From contig CAINEG010000186.1 of the NCBI GenBank assembly GCA_903847655.1, positions 1 through 23,441 on the forward strand: a stretch of 23,441 bases of DNA, given 5' to 3'. This document shows positions 7,186-14,046 of this stretch, in pieces; positions within the stretch are counted from its first letter, which is position 1, and the number at the start of each line of letters is the position of its first letter. Made by a program: the position numbers and the translations under genes. The notes below the pieces were generated by a model. The model was not told where the DNA came from, did not search any database, and saw only the letters and a program-made list of their open reading frames with translations. The stretch is from an uncultured Bacteroidota bacterium (GTDB lineage: Bacteria > Bacteroidota > Bacteroidia > Chitinophagales > Chitinophagaceae).

Positions 7186-8550
7186 ATGAAAATTTTAAAA
7201 ATTGTATCGCTCTTTAGTTTTGTAGTACTATTTTTTATGTACTGCACCAAAACAGACCAAGTGGTGGTATCTACCGCAACTAAAAATACTTCAGATTTGT
7301 TAGCATTAAAAACTACAACAGTACCCACTATTGATGGAGTGGTAGATGCTATTTGGGAAAAAGCTGAAAAATTAGATTTTACACCTGTTGTGCCAGATCC
7401 AGGCAATGGTTTGTTTGCAGGTTATATAGGCGAAAGTTTCCCTACGACACTTAGGGCTATGTATGATGATCAATACATCTATTTTTTAGCAGAATATGCC
7501 GATAAAGACCAAAGTCAAAAAGTGGCCCCTTGGTATTTTAACCCTACTACTAAATTATGGGCTAAAGAAGGTAGTGCTAGAGCCTATGATGCCAATGGTA
7601 TTATGACAAGAGAAGGCTATGGCGAAGATAAAATTGCTATGTTATGGAATGTTGACAATTCAACCCCAAAATTTACTTCACAAACCTGTTACGCAAGTTG
7701 CCATGTATTTACACCTTATTATGATTATTCTACGGTAGGTAGCTTGGTGGCTAAAGTAGGTAAAACAGCTTTAGATAGTTTAGTGACCAGTCCAACTTTT
7801 AAATCAAATTCAGCAAGTGCGAACCACTATACCAATGGCACCAATGAAAAAATTGATATGTGGTGGATGCAACCTAGTAAAGGATTAAGCTATGGTAAGA
7901 TGGATGATAATTATCAAGATTGGGCGGGCGGACCGGCCATTACCAATTTAACTGGGGGTAACGCCAATGGACGTCATGTCGATGATTTAGTAGTAGGAAG
8001 CACAGCCACTGTATGGCCTTTTAGACCTGTTTATACTGCAGATGCTACTCAGGGTTCATTTGCGAATACACAAAATTTAAAAATTGGAGGTACCGGTGCA
8101 ACTGTAGCTGTGCCTTTATATGTGATCCCAGGTTCAACAAGTAGTTATATCAATATTGCAGACACGAGTTCTGGTGGTGTTGCCAAAAAAGTGACAGCGG
8201 TGAGTGCCACAGGTGTATTAACTTATAGCGGCGGAACGCTTGACCCAAATGAAGGTACCGACTACCAAAGATTAGGGTCTTCAGCAACCAGTGCCATTGG
8301 TGCAAAATGTATTCCTTCAGTTATTGTATCTCCGTTAAAAAATGGCAGAGCTGATATTGACTGTGTAACCATTTATACAGGTACTGGCTATATTGTAGAG
8401 TATAAAAGAAAATTAAAAACTGGGGATGTTTTGAAACAAGATATTGATTTTACAAATTTACAAGATCAACCATTTGGTTTTGCAGTATGGGATAAGTCCA
8501 ACTATCAACATGCTATTAAGCCTAATTTATTGCTTAAGTTTCAAAAATAA
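7186..8550 (+). CDS. Ethylbenzene-dehydrogenase gamma-like heme lipoprotein
   Basis: This 454-residue lipoprotein (lipobox ending at Cys20, FMYC) resembles the EB_dh/DOMON-like heme-binding domain found as the gamma subunit of ethylbenzene dehydrogenase and chlorate reductase. Family features are an opening strand TVPTIDGVVDAIWEKAEKLDF, the segments AMYDDQYIYFLAEYAD and GEDKIAMLWNVDNS (Met152 lies where the axial heme b ligand is expected), and a closing TNLQDQPFGFAVWDKSNYQHA. A heme-c-like Cys168-x3-Cys172-His173 lies at CYASCH, with three rather than two spacer residues. The second half has a long Gly/Thr/Ser-rich insertion. It leads an operon with a cytochrome lipoprotein (29 nt downstream) and a barrel protein. 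In known enzymes this domain passes electrons from a molybdenum subunit, and none is encoded here. Confidence 0.82.
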   Translation: MKILKIVSLFSFVVLFFMYCTKTDQVVVSTATKNTSDLLALKTTTVPTIDGVVDAIWEKAEKLDFTPVVPDPGNGLFAGYIGESFPTTLRAMYDDQYIYFLAEYADKDQSQKVAPWYFNPTTKLWAKEGSARAYDANGIMTREGYGEDKIAMLWNVDNSTPKFTSQTCYASCHVFTPYYDYSTVGSLVAKVGKTALDSLVTSPTFKSNSASANHYTNGTNEKIDMWWMQPSKGLSYGKMDDNYQDWAGGPAITNLTGGNANGRHVDDLVVGSTATVWPFRPVYTADATQGSFANTQNLKIGGTGATVAVPLYVIPGSTSSYINIADTSSGGVAKKVTAVSATGVLTYSGGTLDPNEGTDYQRLGSSATSAIGAKCIPSVIVSPLKNGRADIDCVTIYTGTGYIVEYKRKLKTGDVLKQDIDFTNLQDQPFGFAVWDKSNYQHAIKPNLLLKFQK

Positions 8551-8579
8551 AATGGATGTAAACGATTAAATGAAAATGT

Positions 8580-8978
8580 ATGTTAACCAAAAAAATAGCC
8601 CTATTGTCAGGTTTTATGGCCATTATGATGATTGCTATTACGGGATGTTATAAAACTTCAACCATTGTCGTAAATCCAGGCAGTAGTATCACAGAAACCA
8701 TGAGTTTTAAAACAGATATTATTCCTTTATTTACTACAAGTTGTGCAAAAGCGGGATGTCATGTGGCAGGAGCTAAAAATCCTGATTTGACAGAAGCTGG
8801 TGCTTATAAAGCTTTAACAGATGGGAGTTATATTAAAGCCAATGATCCTGATAATAGTATGTTGATGTTGTGGATGAATGGTAAAAAAAGTCCAGTGATG
8901 CCCATGGGTGCAGGACCTGATGAAAAAATCAATGCAAAAATTTATGCATGGATTAAACAAGGAGCAAAAAACAATTAA
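8580..8978 (+). CDS. Small cytochrome-c-like lipoprotein with CX4CH motif
   Basis: This 132-residue lipoprotein (lipobox TGC, Cys23) has a single heme-c-like motif, Cys55-AKAG-Cys60-His61. The preceding SFKTDIIPLFTTSC and the later KSPVMPMGAGPDEKINAKIYAWIKQGAKN are typical of the small single-heme domains common in Bacteroidota and Planctomycetes, where the methionines of MPMG could give the distal ligand. The four-residue spacer is unusual but recurs in this protein type. It is predicted to be membrane anchored, probably on the outer membrane, and to act as an electron carrier. It sits 29 nt after the EB_dh-like gene and 11 nt before the barrel gene. The start at 8580 gives a clean lipoprotein signal peptide; two nearby ATGs upstream are out of frame. 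Confidence 0.8.
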   Translation: MLTKKIALLSGFMAIMMIAITGCYKTSTIVVNPGSSITETMSFKTDIIPLFTTSCAKAGCHVAGAKNPDLTEAGAYKALTDGSYIKANDPDNSMLMLWMNGKKSPVMPMGAGPDEKINAKIYAWIKQGAKNN

Positions 8979-8989
8979 ATTAATTTCAA

Positions 8990-9919
8990 ATGAAAAAAGC
9001 AATAAGTTATACATCAATGATTCGCTTGATTCGATTACCACTATTGATGCTGGTACTCGCTTTAGGAGTGAATGAATTGATGGCACAAGATTCTACACAG
9101 GCAACTGCTCCTGTAGTTAAAAAGAAATCCTATGTAAAAAATACATTTGATGGAAATTTTATCATCGACAATCAAACAGTGATGGTGCCCATCAAAGGTA
9201 CTTTCGAGTTTGATATACAACACCGCTTTGGTACAGTAGAACATGGCTGGAAAGACCTTGCAGGTTTGTTTGCTAGCGCTAACATGCTATTAGGCTTTAG
9301 TTATGTACCCATTAAAGATCTACAAGTAGGCTTTGGTGCTACCAACGACAGAATGCAGGTAAATGGTAATTTAAAGTATGCTTTGTTCAAGCAAACAAAG
9401 AATAATAGAATGCCAGTGAGTGTTACTCTATTTGCCAACTCGGTAATGGATACTAGAGCAAAGAATAGTGCTTTGCCAATCATTAATCTGCAAGATCGTA
9501 TGAGTTTCTTCTCTCAATTAATCATTGCAAGAAAAATTAATGAAAGCATTTCTTTACAAGTGGGTCCTAGTCTTTCTTATTTTAACAATGTAGAAGCCTA
9601 TTACGACGCTAACAAAGTAATTCAACCAAAAACAAACAATGCACATTTGGCCATTAGTGTTGCTGGTAAATTTAAATTAACAGAAGGGTTGTCCTTGATT
9701 GCAAATTATGATCAACCTATTACCCAACATCCAATGAATAATCCAAATCCAAATATAAGTTTGGGATTAGACATGAAAACAAGTGGGCATGATTTTCAAA
9801 TCTTCGTGGGTAATTATGGATACATTTTGCCACAAAACAACAATGTCTACAATCAAAACGATTTTTCAAAAAGCCAATTCTTGATTGGGTTTAATATCTC
9901 GAGACTTTGGAATTTTTAA
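8990..9919 (+). CDS. DUF5777-like outer membrane beta-barrel protein
   Basis: The protein has 309 residues. A signal peptide (1-33, ending LMAQ) is followed by alternating amphipathic strands through to a C-terminal aromatic strand ending LWNF, which is the pattern of an outer membrane barrel. The opening FDIQHRFGTVEHGWKDLAGLFASANMLLGF is characteristic of what I recall as DUF5777, a Bacteroidota family often found beside cytochrome and YceI-type genes. The start at 8990 keeps the basic N-region of the signal peptide; Met11 at 9020 is possible but less good. It is the last gene of the heme-lipoprotein operon and is followed by two hairpins. A barrel made together with two heme lipoproteins suggests a porin or a docking scaffold for outer membrane cytochromes; that role is inference. 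Confidence 0.78.
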   Translation: MKKAISYTSMIRLIRLPLLMLVLALGVNELMAQDSTQATAPVVKKKSYVKNTFDGNFIIDNQTVMVPIKGTFEFDIQHRFGTVEHGWKDLAGLFASANMLLGFSYVPIKDLQVGFGATNDRMQVNGNLKYALFKQTKNNRMPVSVTLFANSVMDTRAKNSALPIINLQDRMSFFSQLIIARKINESISLQVGPSLSYFNNVEAYYDANKVIQPKTNNAHLAISVAGKFKLTEGLSLIANYDQPITQHPMNNPNPNISLGLDMKTSGHDFQIFVGNYGYILPQNNNVYNQNDFSKSQFLIGFNISRLWNF

Positions 9920-9934
9920 AGTAATGTTAAGGAA

Positions 9935-9957
9935 TCTTAGATTTTATTAATCTAAGA
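9935..9957 (+). terminator. AT-rich hairpin after the barrel gene
   Basis: TCTTAGATT (9935-9943) and AATCTAAGA (9949-9957) form a perfect 9-bp stem with a 5-nt loop, 15 nt after the stop codon. It has no T-run behind it, so it may protect the 3' end or act with the stronger hairpin that follows. Confidence 0.45.
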
Positions 9958-9966
9958 GAGAAAAAG

Positions 9967-10004
9967 AGCGCCTGTCTTATTTATTAAGGCGGGCGCTTCA
10001 GTTT
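9967..10004 (+). terminator. Intrinsic terminator after the EB_dh/cytochrome/barrel operon
   Basis: AGCGCCTGTCTT (9967-9978) pairs with AAGGCGGGCGCT (9986-9997) in a 12-bp stem that includes two G-U pairs, with loop ATTTATT. It is preceded by an A-run and followed by TCAGTTT. It separates the barrel operon from the cytochrome/NrfCD operon. Confidence 0.65.
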
Positions 10005-10051
10005 AGGCCAAATAGGTCCTTCTTCTTTTATGATTAAAGTCATATTTTCTA

Positions 10052-10065
10052 ATGATGTGCATCAT
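10052..10065. promoter_or_regulatory. CRP/FNR-type palindrome ATGAT-GTGC-ATCAT
   Basis: This perfect ATGAT-N4-ATCAT inverted repeat extends one more base on each side (A...T, 10051-10066). It is centred about 68 bp before the cytochrome c start at 10127, and about 33 bp before a weak TAnnTTTG-like box (AAACTTTG, 10088-10095), which would place it near the class II activator position. Its half-sites are identical to those at 7082-7095. It fits a CRP/FNR-family operator for the respiratory operon; the regulator itself is not in this window. Confidence 0.52.
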
Positions 10066-10126
10066 TTAAGGCCCTCTCAATTAAATGAAACTTTGTATCC
10101 TATTCAAAACCAATAAATAGAAAAAA

Positions 10127-10525
10127 ATGAAAAAATTTCCAATCTTAAGCTTAATCATTGTTTTTATTACAACAGCTAGTTTCACCTTGTTTCAAACAAA
10201 ACCTTGGAATGTTCCAGCAGATAAAGCAAAAGCTGCCAATGCTGTAAAGTCAGATGCAGCTTCCATTGCAGCAGGGAAAGTTTTATGGGGACAACATTGT
10301 ACTTCATGTCATGGAAAAGCTGGGTTGGGTGATGGCAGTAAAGCAGCCCAATTAGAAACAACCCCTCCTGATTTTAGCAAAGCACTAGTACAAGGGCAAT
10401 CAGACGGTGCTTTATTTTTTAAAACATCAGAAGGTCGTGATGATATGCCAAGTTTCAAAAAGAAAATTCCAGACCAAGAGGACATTTGGAATTTAGTGAA
10501 TTATATGCGCACATTTAAAAAATAG
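10127..10525 (+). CDS. Periplasmic monoheme cytochrome c
   Basis: This is a class I cytochrome c of 132 residues with an N-terminal signal sequence or anchor (1-22). The heme site is Cys58-TS-Cys61-His62 (GQHCTSCHGKAGLGDG), the distal ligand is probably Met107 (GRDDMPSFKKKI), and the C-terminal helix is EDIWNLVNYMRTF. It heads the operon with the Tat mini-protein (20 nt gap), the iron-sulfur protein and NrfD. That position suggests it takes electrons from the NrfCD-like module in the periplasm, much as ActE or other monoheme subunits do in alternative complex III. An FNR-like palindrome lies upstream. Confidence 0.92.
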   Translation: MKKFPILSLIIVFITTASFTLFQTKPWNVPADKAKAANAVKSDAASIAAGKVLWGQHCTSCHGKAGLGDGSKAAQLETTPPDFSKALVQGQSDGALFFKTSEGRDDMPSFKKKIPDQEDIWNLVNYMRTFKK

Positions 10526-10545
10526 AAAACCATTCAAAATATTTT

Positions 10546-10812
10546 ATGTCAGATATAGATCCAACTCATAAAGAAGACAATAGCAGAAGAAAATTAATTG
10601 CAGGGCTAGGCGTTTTAAGTTTATTTCCTATTGCAAAGCTGGCCACTGCTTTTAAAAAGAAAGAAGTGATTGCTTGTGCACCAGAAGTTAAAACAGTTAA
10701 GTTTTTGACACAAAATGGAACGCTGGTTGAAGTGGACGTTACTAAGATCAATGGGGACAAAGAAAAGATATCTAATAAACAATTACAATCTTGGGTAAAA
10801 ACAGCCTTGTAA
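10546..10812 (+). CDS. Tat-targeted mini-protein related to the N-terminus of the next gene product
   Basis: I do not recognise a named family for this 88-residue protein. It has a twin-arginine signal (NSRRKLIAGLG, Arg14-Arg15), a hydrophobic stretch to about residue 35, a single Cys44, and then VKFLTQNGTLVEVDVTKING. The iron-sulfur protein encoded 15 nt downstream has the same arrangement, NSRR then VKLLSVDGEIIEVDKAFLK, so the small protein looks like a stand-alone copy of that N-terminal module. It has no cofactor-binding motif of its own. It may be a small periplasmic subunit, a chaperone or an anchor of the complex. Its place inside the operon argues for a real gene. Confidence 0.75.
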   Translation: MSDIDPTHKEDNSRRKLIAGLGVLSLFPIAKLATAFKKKEVIACAPEVKTVKFLTQNGTLVEVDVTKINGDKEKISNKQLQSWVKTAL

Positions 10813-10827
10813 TTTAAATATAGTTGA

Positions 10828-11757
10828 ATGAAAATTAATCAAAATTCAAGAAGAGACTTTATAGCTACCACCTTAGTAGCAGGTGCTACACTGACAGGTT
10901 GTGCCACCAAAAATCCGTTTACTGCAGAAGAAATACCTGATGTTAAGCCCTCTGGCGAAATGGTAAAATTGTTATCAGTAGATGGCGAAATTATAGAAGT
11001 AGATAAAGCTTTTCTAAAGCCTGTACCTGAATTGCCAGCGGTAATGAATACAGCAGCTAGGGAAGGCATTGCAGGAAAGAAATTTGTGATGGTGATTGAT
11101 TTATCAAGATGTAAAAGTGTAAAAAAATGTCAGACCGCATGTAATCACATGCACCACATACATCCAGGTCAAAACTGGATCAAAGTGTATCCGATGCAAG
11201 AGGCAGAACATACGGCGCCTTATTGGCAGCCCACTACCTGTATGCATTGCGATGAGCCACCTTGTGTAAAAGTTTGTCCAGTAGATGCCACTTTTAAAAG
11301 AAAAGATGGCATTGTATTAATAGATAGCGATAGATGCATTGGTTGTCGTTTTTGTATGGCTGCTTGCCCTTATTCTACTAGAGTCTTTAATTGGGAGGAG
11401 CCTAAAATAGAAAAAGAAATTGCAGATAAACCTTATTCATGTGAAACAAGTGTTCCGCAAAAGGTGGGTACGGTGGGTAAATGTGATTTCTGTCCTGATA
11501 TGGTGCGTCAAGGCAACTTGCCACACTGTGTTTCTGCATGTCCGAATGGGGTATTTATGTTTGGTGATTTATTAGAAGACACTGTCACCAATGGCTCAGA
11601 GACATTTAGATTTAGTGAATTGATCAAAGATAAAGCGGGCTATAGATTGATGGAAGATTTAGGTACTAAACCAAGTGTTTATTATTTGCCACCTGTAAAT
11701 AGAAACTTCCCATTTGAAAACAAAGTTGAATCTGGTGAAGAAGAGAAAAAGGCATAG
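10828..11757 (+). CDS. Tat-exported four-cluster iron-sulfur protein (NrfC/ActB-type), lipid-anchored
   Basis: This 309-residue ferredoxin-like electron-transfer subunit has both a twin-arginine motif (NSRRDFIA, Arg8-Arg9) and a lipobox (TLTGC, Cys25), so it is predicted to fold in the cytoplasm and be anchored outside. Four cysteine groups follow: C95-x5-C101-x3-C105; C138-x2-C141-x4-C146-x3-C150; C170-x2-C173-x2-C176-x3-C180; and C219-x2-C222 with C234-x3-C238. This is the layout of NrfC, PsrB and the iron-sulfur half of ActB. In the first group the position of the second cysteine is Val98, so that cluster has one fewer ligand. The next gene is its usual partner NrfD. No molybdopterin subunit is present in the operon. 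Confidence 0.92.
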   Translation: MKINQNSRRDFIATTLVAGATLTGCATKNPFTAEEIPDVKPSGEMVKLLSVDGEIIEVDKAFLKPVPELPAVMNTAAREGIAGKKFVMVIDLSRCKSVKKCQTACNHMHHIHPGQNWIKVYPMQEAEHTAPYWQPTTCMHCDEPPCVKVCPVDATFKRKDGIVLIDSDRCIGCRFCMAACPYSTRVFNWEEPKIEKEIADKPYSCETSVPQKVGTVGKCDFCPDMVRQGNLPHCVSACPNGVFMFGDLLEDTVTNGSETFRFSELIKDKAGYRLMEDLGTKPSVYYLPPVNRNFPFENKVESGEEEKKA

Positions 11758-11789
11758 GCAAAAAATTCACTCATTTTAAAATAATTAAC

Positions 11790-13106
11790 GTGGATAAATT
11801 AAGAGAAGATAAAATCATTGCAGATCTATTACCACAGGAGTTTGGCAAACAAGGTAAAATTTGGGTAGTTTGTTTGTTGTTTTTTGCTGCCCTTGGCGTA
11901 TTTGCTTATGGAAGACAATTGTATTATGGATTAGAAGTGACTGCCATGAGAGATTATGCATCATGGGGTATTTATATATCCAACTTTGTTTTCTTTGTAG
12001 CGATCAGCTTGGTCGGATCTTTAATTACAGCAGTTTTAAGACTTACCAATGTAAAATGGAGCACACCCCTCACTAGAATTGCCGAAATTATTGCTGTATC
12101 GGCTATAACATTTGCTTCTTTGATCATTATCGTAGATATGGGCCGCCCAGAAAGATTTTATAATCTATTCTTACATGGCCGTTTGCAATCACCCATCATT
12201 TGGGATGTCATCGTGATCACTACTTATTTTTTCATCAGTTTATTATTATTGTACTTCCCTTTGTTGCCCGATTTAAAAATCATGATTGGCTTTAAAGAAC
12301 GCAATGGAAAATGGCGGCAAAAATTATATGTTTTTTTAGGCTCCTTTTGGAAAAATAAAGCGGAACAATTTAAAATTACCGATAAGGCTATTAATATTTT
12401 GGCCATTGCCATTATACCAGTTGCTTTTTCAATACATACGGTCACCTCTTGGTTATTTGCCACTACTTATAGACCAGGCTGGGACAGTACTAACTTTGGA
12501 GCGTATTTTATTTCAGGTGCCTTTTTAGTAGGCGCTGGAGGGGTGGTCATTGCGATGTATATTTTTAGGACACACTATAAATTAGAAAAATACATTACCG
12601 ATGATCATTTTGATAGAATGGGAAAGGTTTTAGTACTCTTAGCTTTATTGTATTTGTATTTTAATTTCAATGAGTTTTTAGTGCCTGCCTTTAAAATGAA
12701 AAAATCTGAAGAAGATCATTTATTAGGTTTATTTACTGGAGAATTTGCACCCATATTTTGGTTTGCCATCTTCACTTCAATGTTCATTCCCATATTTATA
12801 TTATTGTTTAAAAAAGGCCGAAAACCAATACCAGCATTTATTGCAGGAATATTAGTTGTCGTTGGGTCATGGTTTAAAAGATTTTTAATTGTCACACCAA
12901 CTTTGTTACATCCATTTTTACCTATGCACGATGTGCCAGCCAATTATCATCATTATATTCCTAGTTGGGAAGAATGGGCCATTGCAGGAGGCTCTTTAGC
13001 AGGTGCCCTATTAGTGATCACCTTTTTTGCAAGAATATTTCCGATTATACCTATTCATGAAACCATACTTGAAACTGAAAGCCATGAGAATGAAAAACAT
13101 TTTTAA
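11790..13106 (+). CDS. nrfD: NrfD/PsrC/ActC-family membrane quinone-interacting subunit
   Basis: This polytopic inner membrane protein of 438 residues has about nine hydrophobic helices. Family signatures are DMGRPERFYNLFLHGRLQSPIIWD (residues 116-139), the HTVTSWLFATTYRPGWDST segment (216-234), very like ActC of alternative complex III, and a late HPFLPMHDVPANYHHYIPSWEEW segment. Proteins of this family exchange electrons with quinol in the membrane and pass them to or from a periplasmic iron-sulfur partner, here the preceding gene. A GTG at 11790 is taken as the start because no in-frame ATG is near and the N-terminus fits the family; the next in-frame Met is at residue 53. The gene overlaps the downstream gene by 17 bp. 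Confidence 0.92.
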   Translation: MDKLREDKIIADLLPQEFGKQGKIWVVCLLFFAALGVFAYGRQLYYGLEVTAMRDYASWGIYISNFVFFVAISLVGSLITAVLRLTNVKWSTPLTRIAEIIAVSAITFASLIIIVDMGRPERFYNLFLHGRLQSPIIWDVIVITTYFFISLLLLYFPLLPDLKIMIGFKERNGKWRQKLYVFLGSFWKNKAEQFKITDKAINILAIAIIPVAFSIHTVTSWLFATTYRPGWDSTNFGAYFISGAFLVGAGGVVIAMYIFRTHYKLEKYITDDHFDRMGKVLVLLALLYLYFNFNEFLVPAFKMKKSEEDHLLGLFTGEFAPIFWFAIFTSMFIPIFILLFKKGRKPIPAFIAGILVVVGSWFKRFLIVTPTLLHPFLPMHDVPANYHHYIPSWEEWAIAGGSLAGALLVITFFARIFPIIPIHETILETESHENEKHF

Positions 13107-13956
13107 AATAATAGCATTCGTCGTTTATTTAATACCCACTGTTTTATTGGCTGAAACAGTCGAAAAAAACACATTAGTACTTGGTGTCAAATATTATAAC
13201 GATAATAATGCAGTACAACATTTAGTCATCTCTGCTAAATCTAAAATTGATGGGAAGTTTCAAAAAATAGCCAATATTGCGGTCAAAGTTTTTATTACTT
13301 CAGATGCAGATAAGAATAATTTAATTGGCACTGGTATTACTTCGGAGAGGGGAGAATTTATTTTATTAATACCTCCTGCTGCAAAAACTGAATGGGCCAA
13401 ATCGGCTACACAAAATTTTGTAGCGGTGAGTGCAGCCACCAAATTATATGAGGAGGCTAGAGGGGAGGCTACTATTACTAAAGCAAAAATTAAGATAGAT
13501 ACAGCGGATGGAAAAATAGTGAATGCAAAATTATTGGTCTTGACAGATTCTGTTTGGAAACCCATGACGGGCGTAGAGATGGTACTTGCCATCAAAAGGC
13601 TAGACGGAAATTTAAATATTAGCGAAACGGCTACTTATACAACAGATTCTGCCGGTGCGGTAACTGGAGAATTTAAAAGAGATAGTTTACCCGGAGACAG
13701 TAAAGGAAATTTAGTCTTATTGGCCAATGTGATAGACAATGATATTTATGGAAACCTAAGTGCAGAAATCAATGTACCCTGGGGCAAGCCTTTAATCTAT
13801 ACAACGAATTACAATCACCGTAGTTTGTTTGCGCGTAGAGGTCATTCCCCTTTTTGGTTAGAATTTCTAGCTTATGGTATTATTATTGCAGTATGGGTGG
13901 TCATTATTTATTTAGTCATTCAAGTTAAGAAAATAGTTAAACTAGGTTTGGAGTAG
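13090..13956 (+). CDS. Beta-rich periplasmic protein with C-terminal membrane anchor, NrfCD-operon subunit
   Basis: The family is not recognised. The 288-residue product has a signal peptide (1-21, LLAE), two beta-sandwich-like regions (about 28-120 and 130-230, each with a GxGxTxxxGEF-like turn: GTGITSERGEFIL and TTDSAGAVTGEFK), and one transmembrane helix at about 256-277 with a short basic tail (QVKKIVKLGLE). It should sit in the periplasm anchored in the inner membrane. Its start codon lies inside the nrfD gene, so the two are translationally coupled. It is the last gene before a terminator, which suggests a structural or assembly subunit of the NrfCD complex. Start choice: ATG at 13090 gives the best signal peptide; ATG at 13084 is also possible. 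Confidence 0.75.
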   Translation: MKNIFKIIAFVVYLIPTVLLAETVEKNTLVLGVKYYNDNNAVQHLVISAKSKIDGKFQKIANIAVKVFITSDADKNNLIGTGITSERGEFILLIPPAAKTEWAKSATQNFVAVSAATKLYEEARGEATITKAKIKIDTADGKIVNAKLLVLTDSVWKPMTGVEMVLAIKRLDGNLNISETATYTTDSAGAVTGEFKRDSLPGDSKGNLVLLANVIDNDIYGNLSAEINVPWGKPLIYTTNYNHRSLFARRGHSPFWLEFLAYGIIIAVWVVIIYLVIQVKKIVKLGLE

Positions 13957-13967
13957 AATTGAGGTTT

Positions 13968-14039
13968 GGTTTTGATAAAAAAAGGCACTCCAAAAGGGTG
14001 CCTTTTTGAGTAGATAGACCTATTTTTAAGATCAAAACC
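13968..14039. repeat. 9-bp inverted repeat enclosing the terminator
   Basis: GGTTTTGAT (13968-13976) and ATCAAAACC (14031-14039) are perfect complements 54 nt apart, with the terminator hairpin nested between them. The right arm ends 7 nt before the symporter start codon. It could form a long-range stem in the leader of the downstream operon. Confidence 0.45.
13984..14007 (+). terminator. Intrinsic terminator of the cytochrome/NrfCD operon
   Basis: GGCACTC (13984-13990) pairs with GGGTGCC (13996-14002), loop CAAAA, followed by TTTTT. An A-run precedes the stem, so it could also work in the opposite direction. Confidence 0.8.
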
Positions 14040-14046
14040 TTACGCT

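Noticed and set aside
8814..9244. Minus-strand open frames across the cytochrome lipoprotein and barrel genes
   Set aside because: They are low-complexity, Cys/His/Ile-rich translations antisense to well-supported genes.
13260..13595. Minus-strand frame of 111 codons
   Set aside because: It is antisense to the anchored beta protein of the NrfCD operon, which has a clean signal peptide and coupling to nrfD.
14015..14030. TATTTTTA as the minus-7 box of the salvage operon
   Set aside because: It is one base off the consensus, but no minus-33 element lies at usable spacing because the terminator occupies that space.
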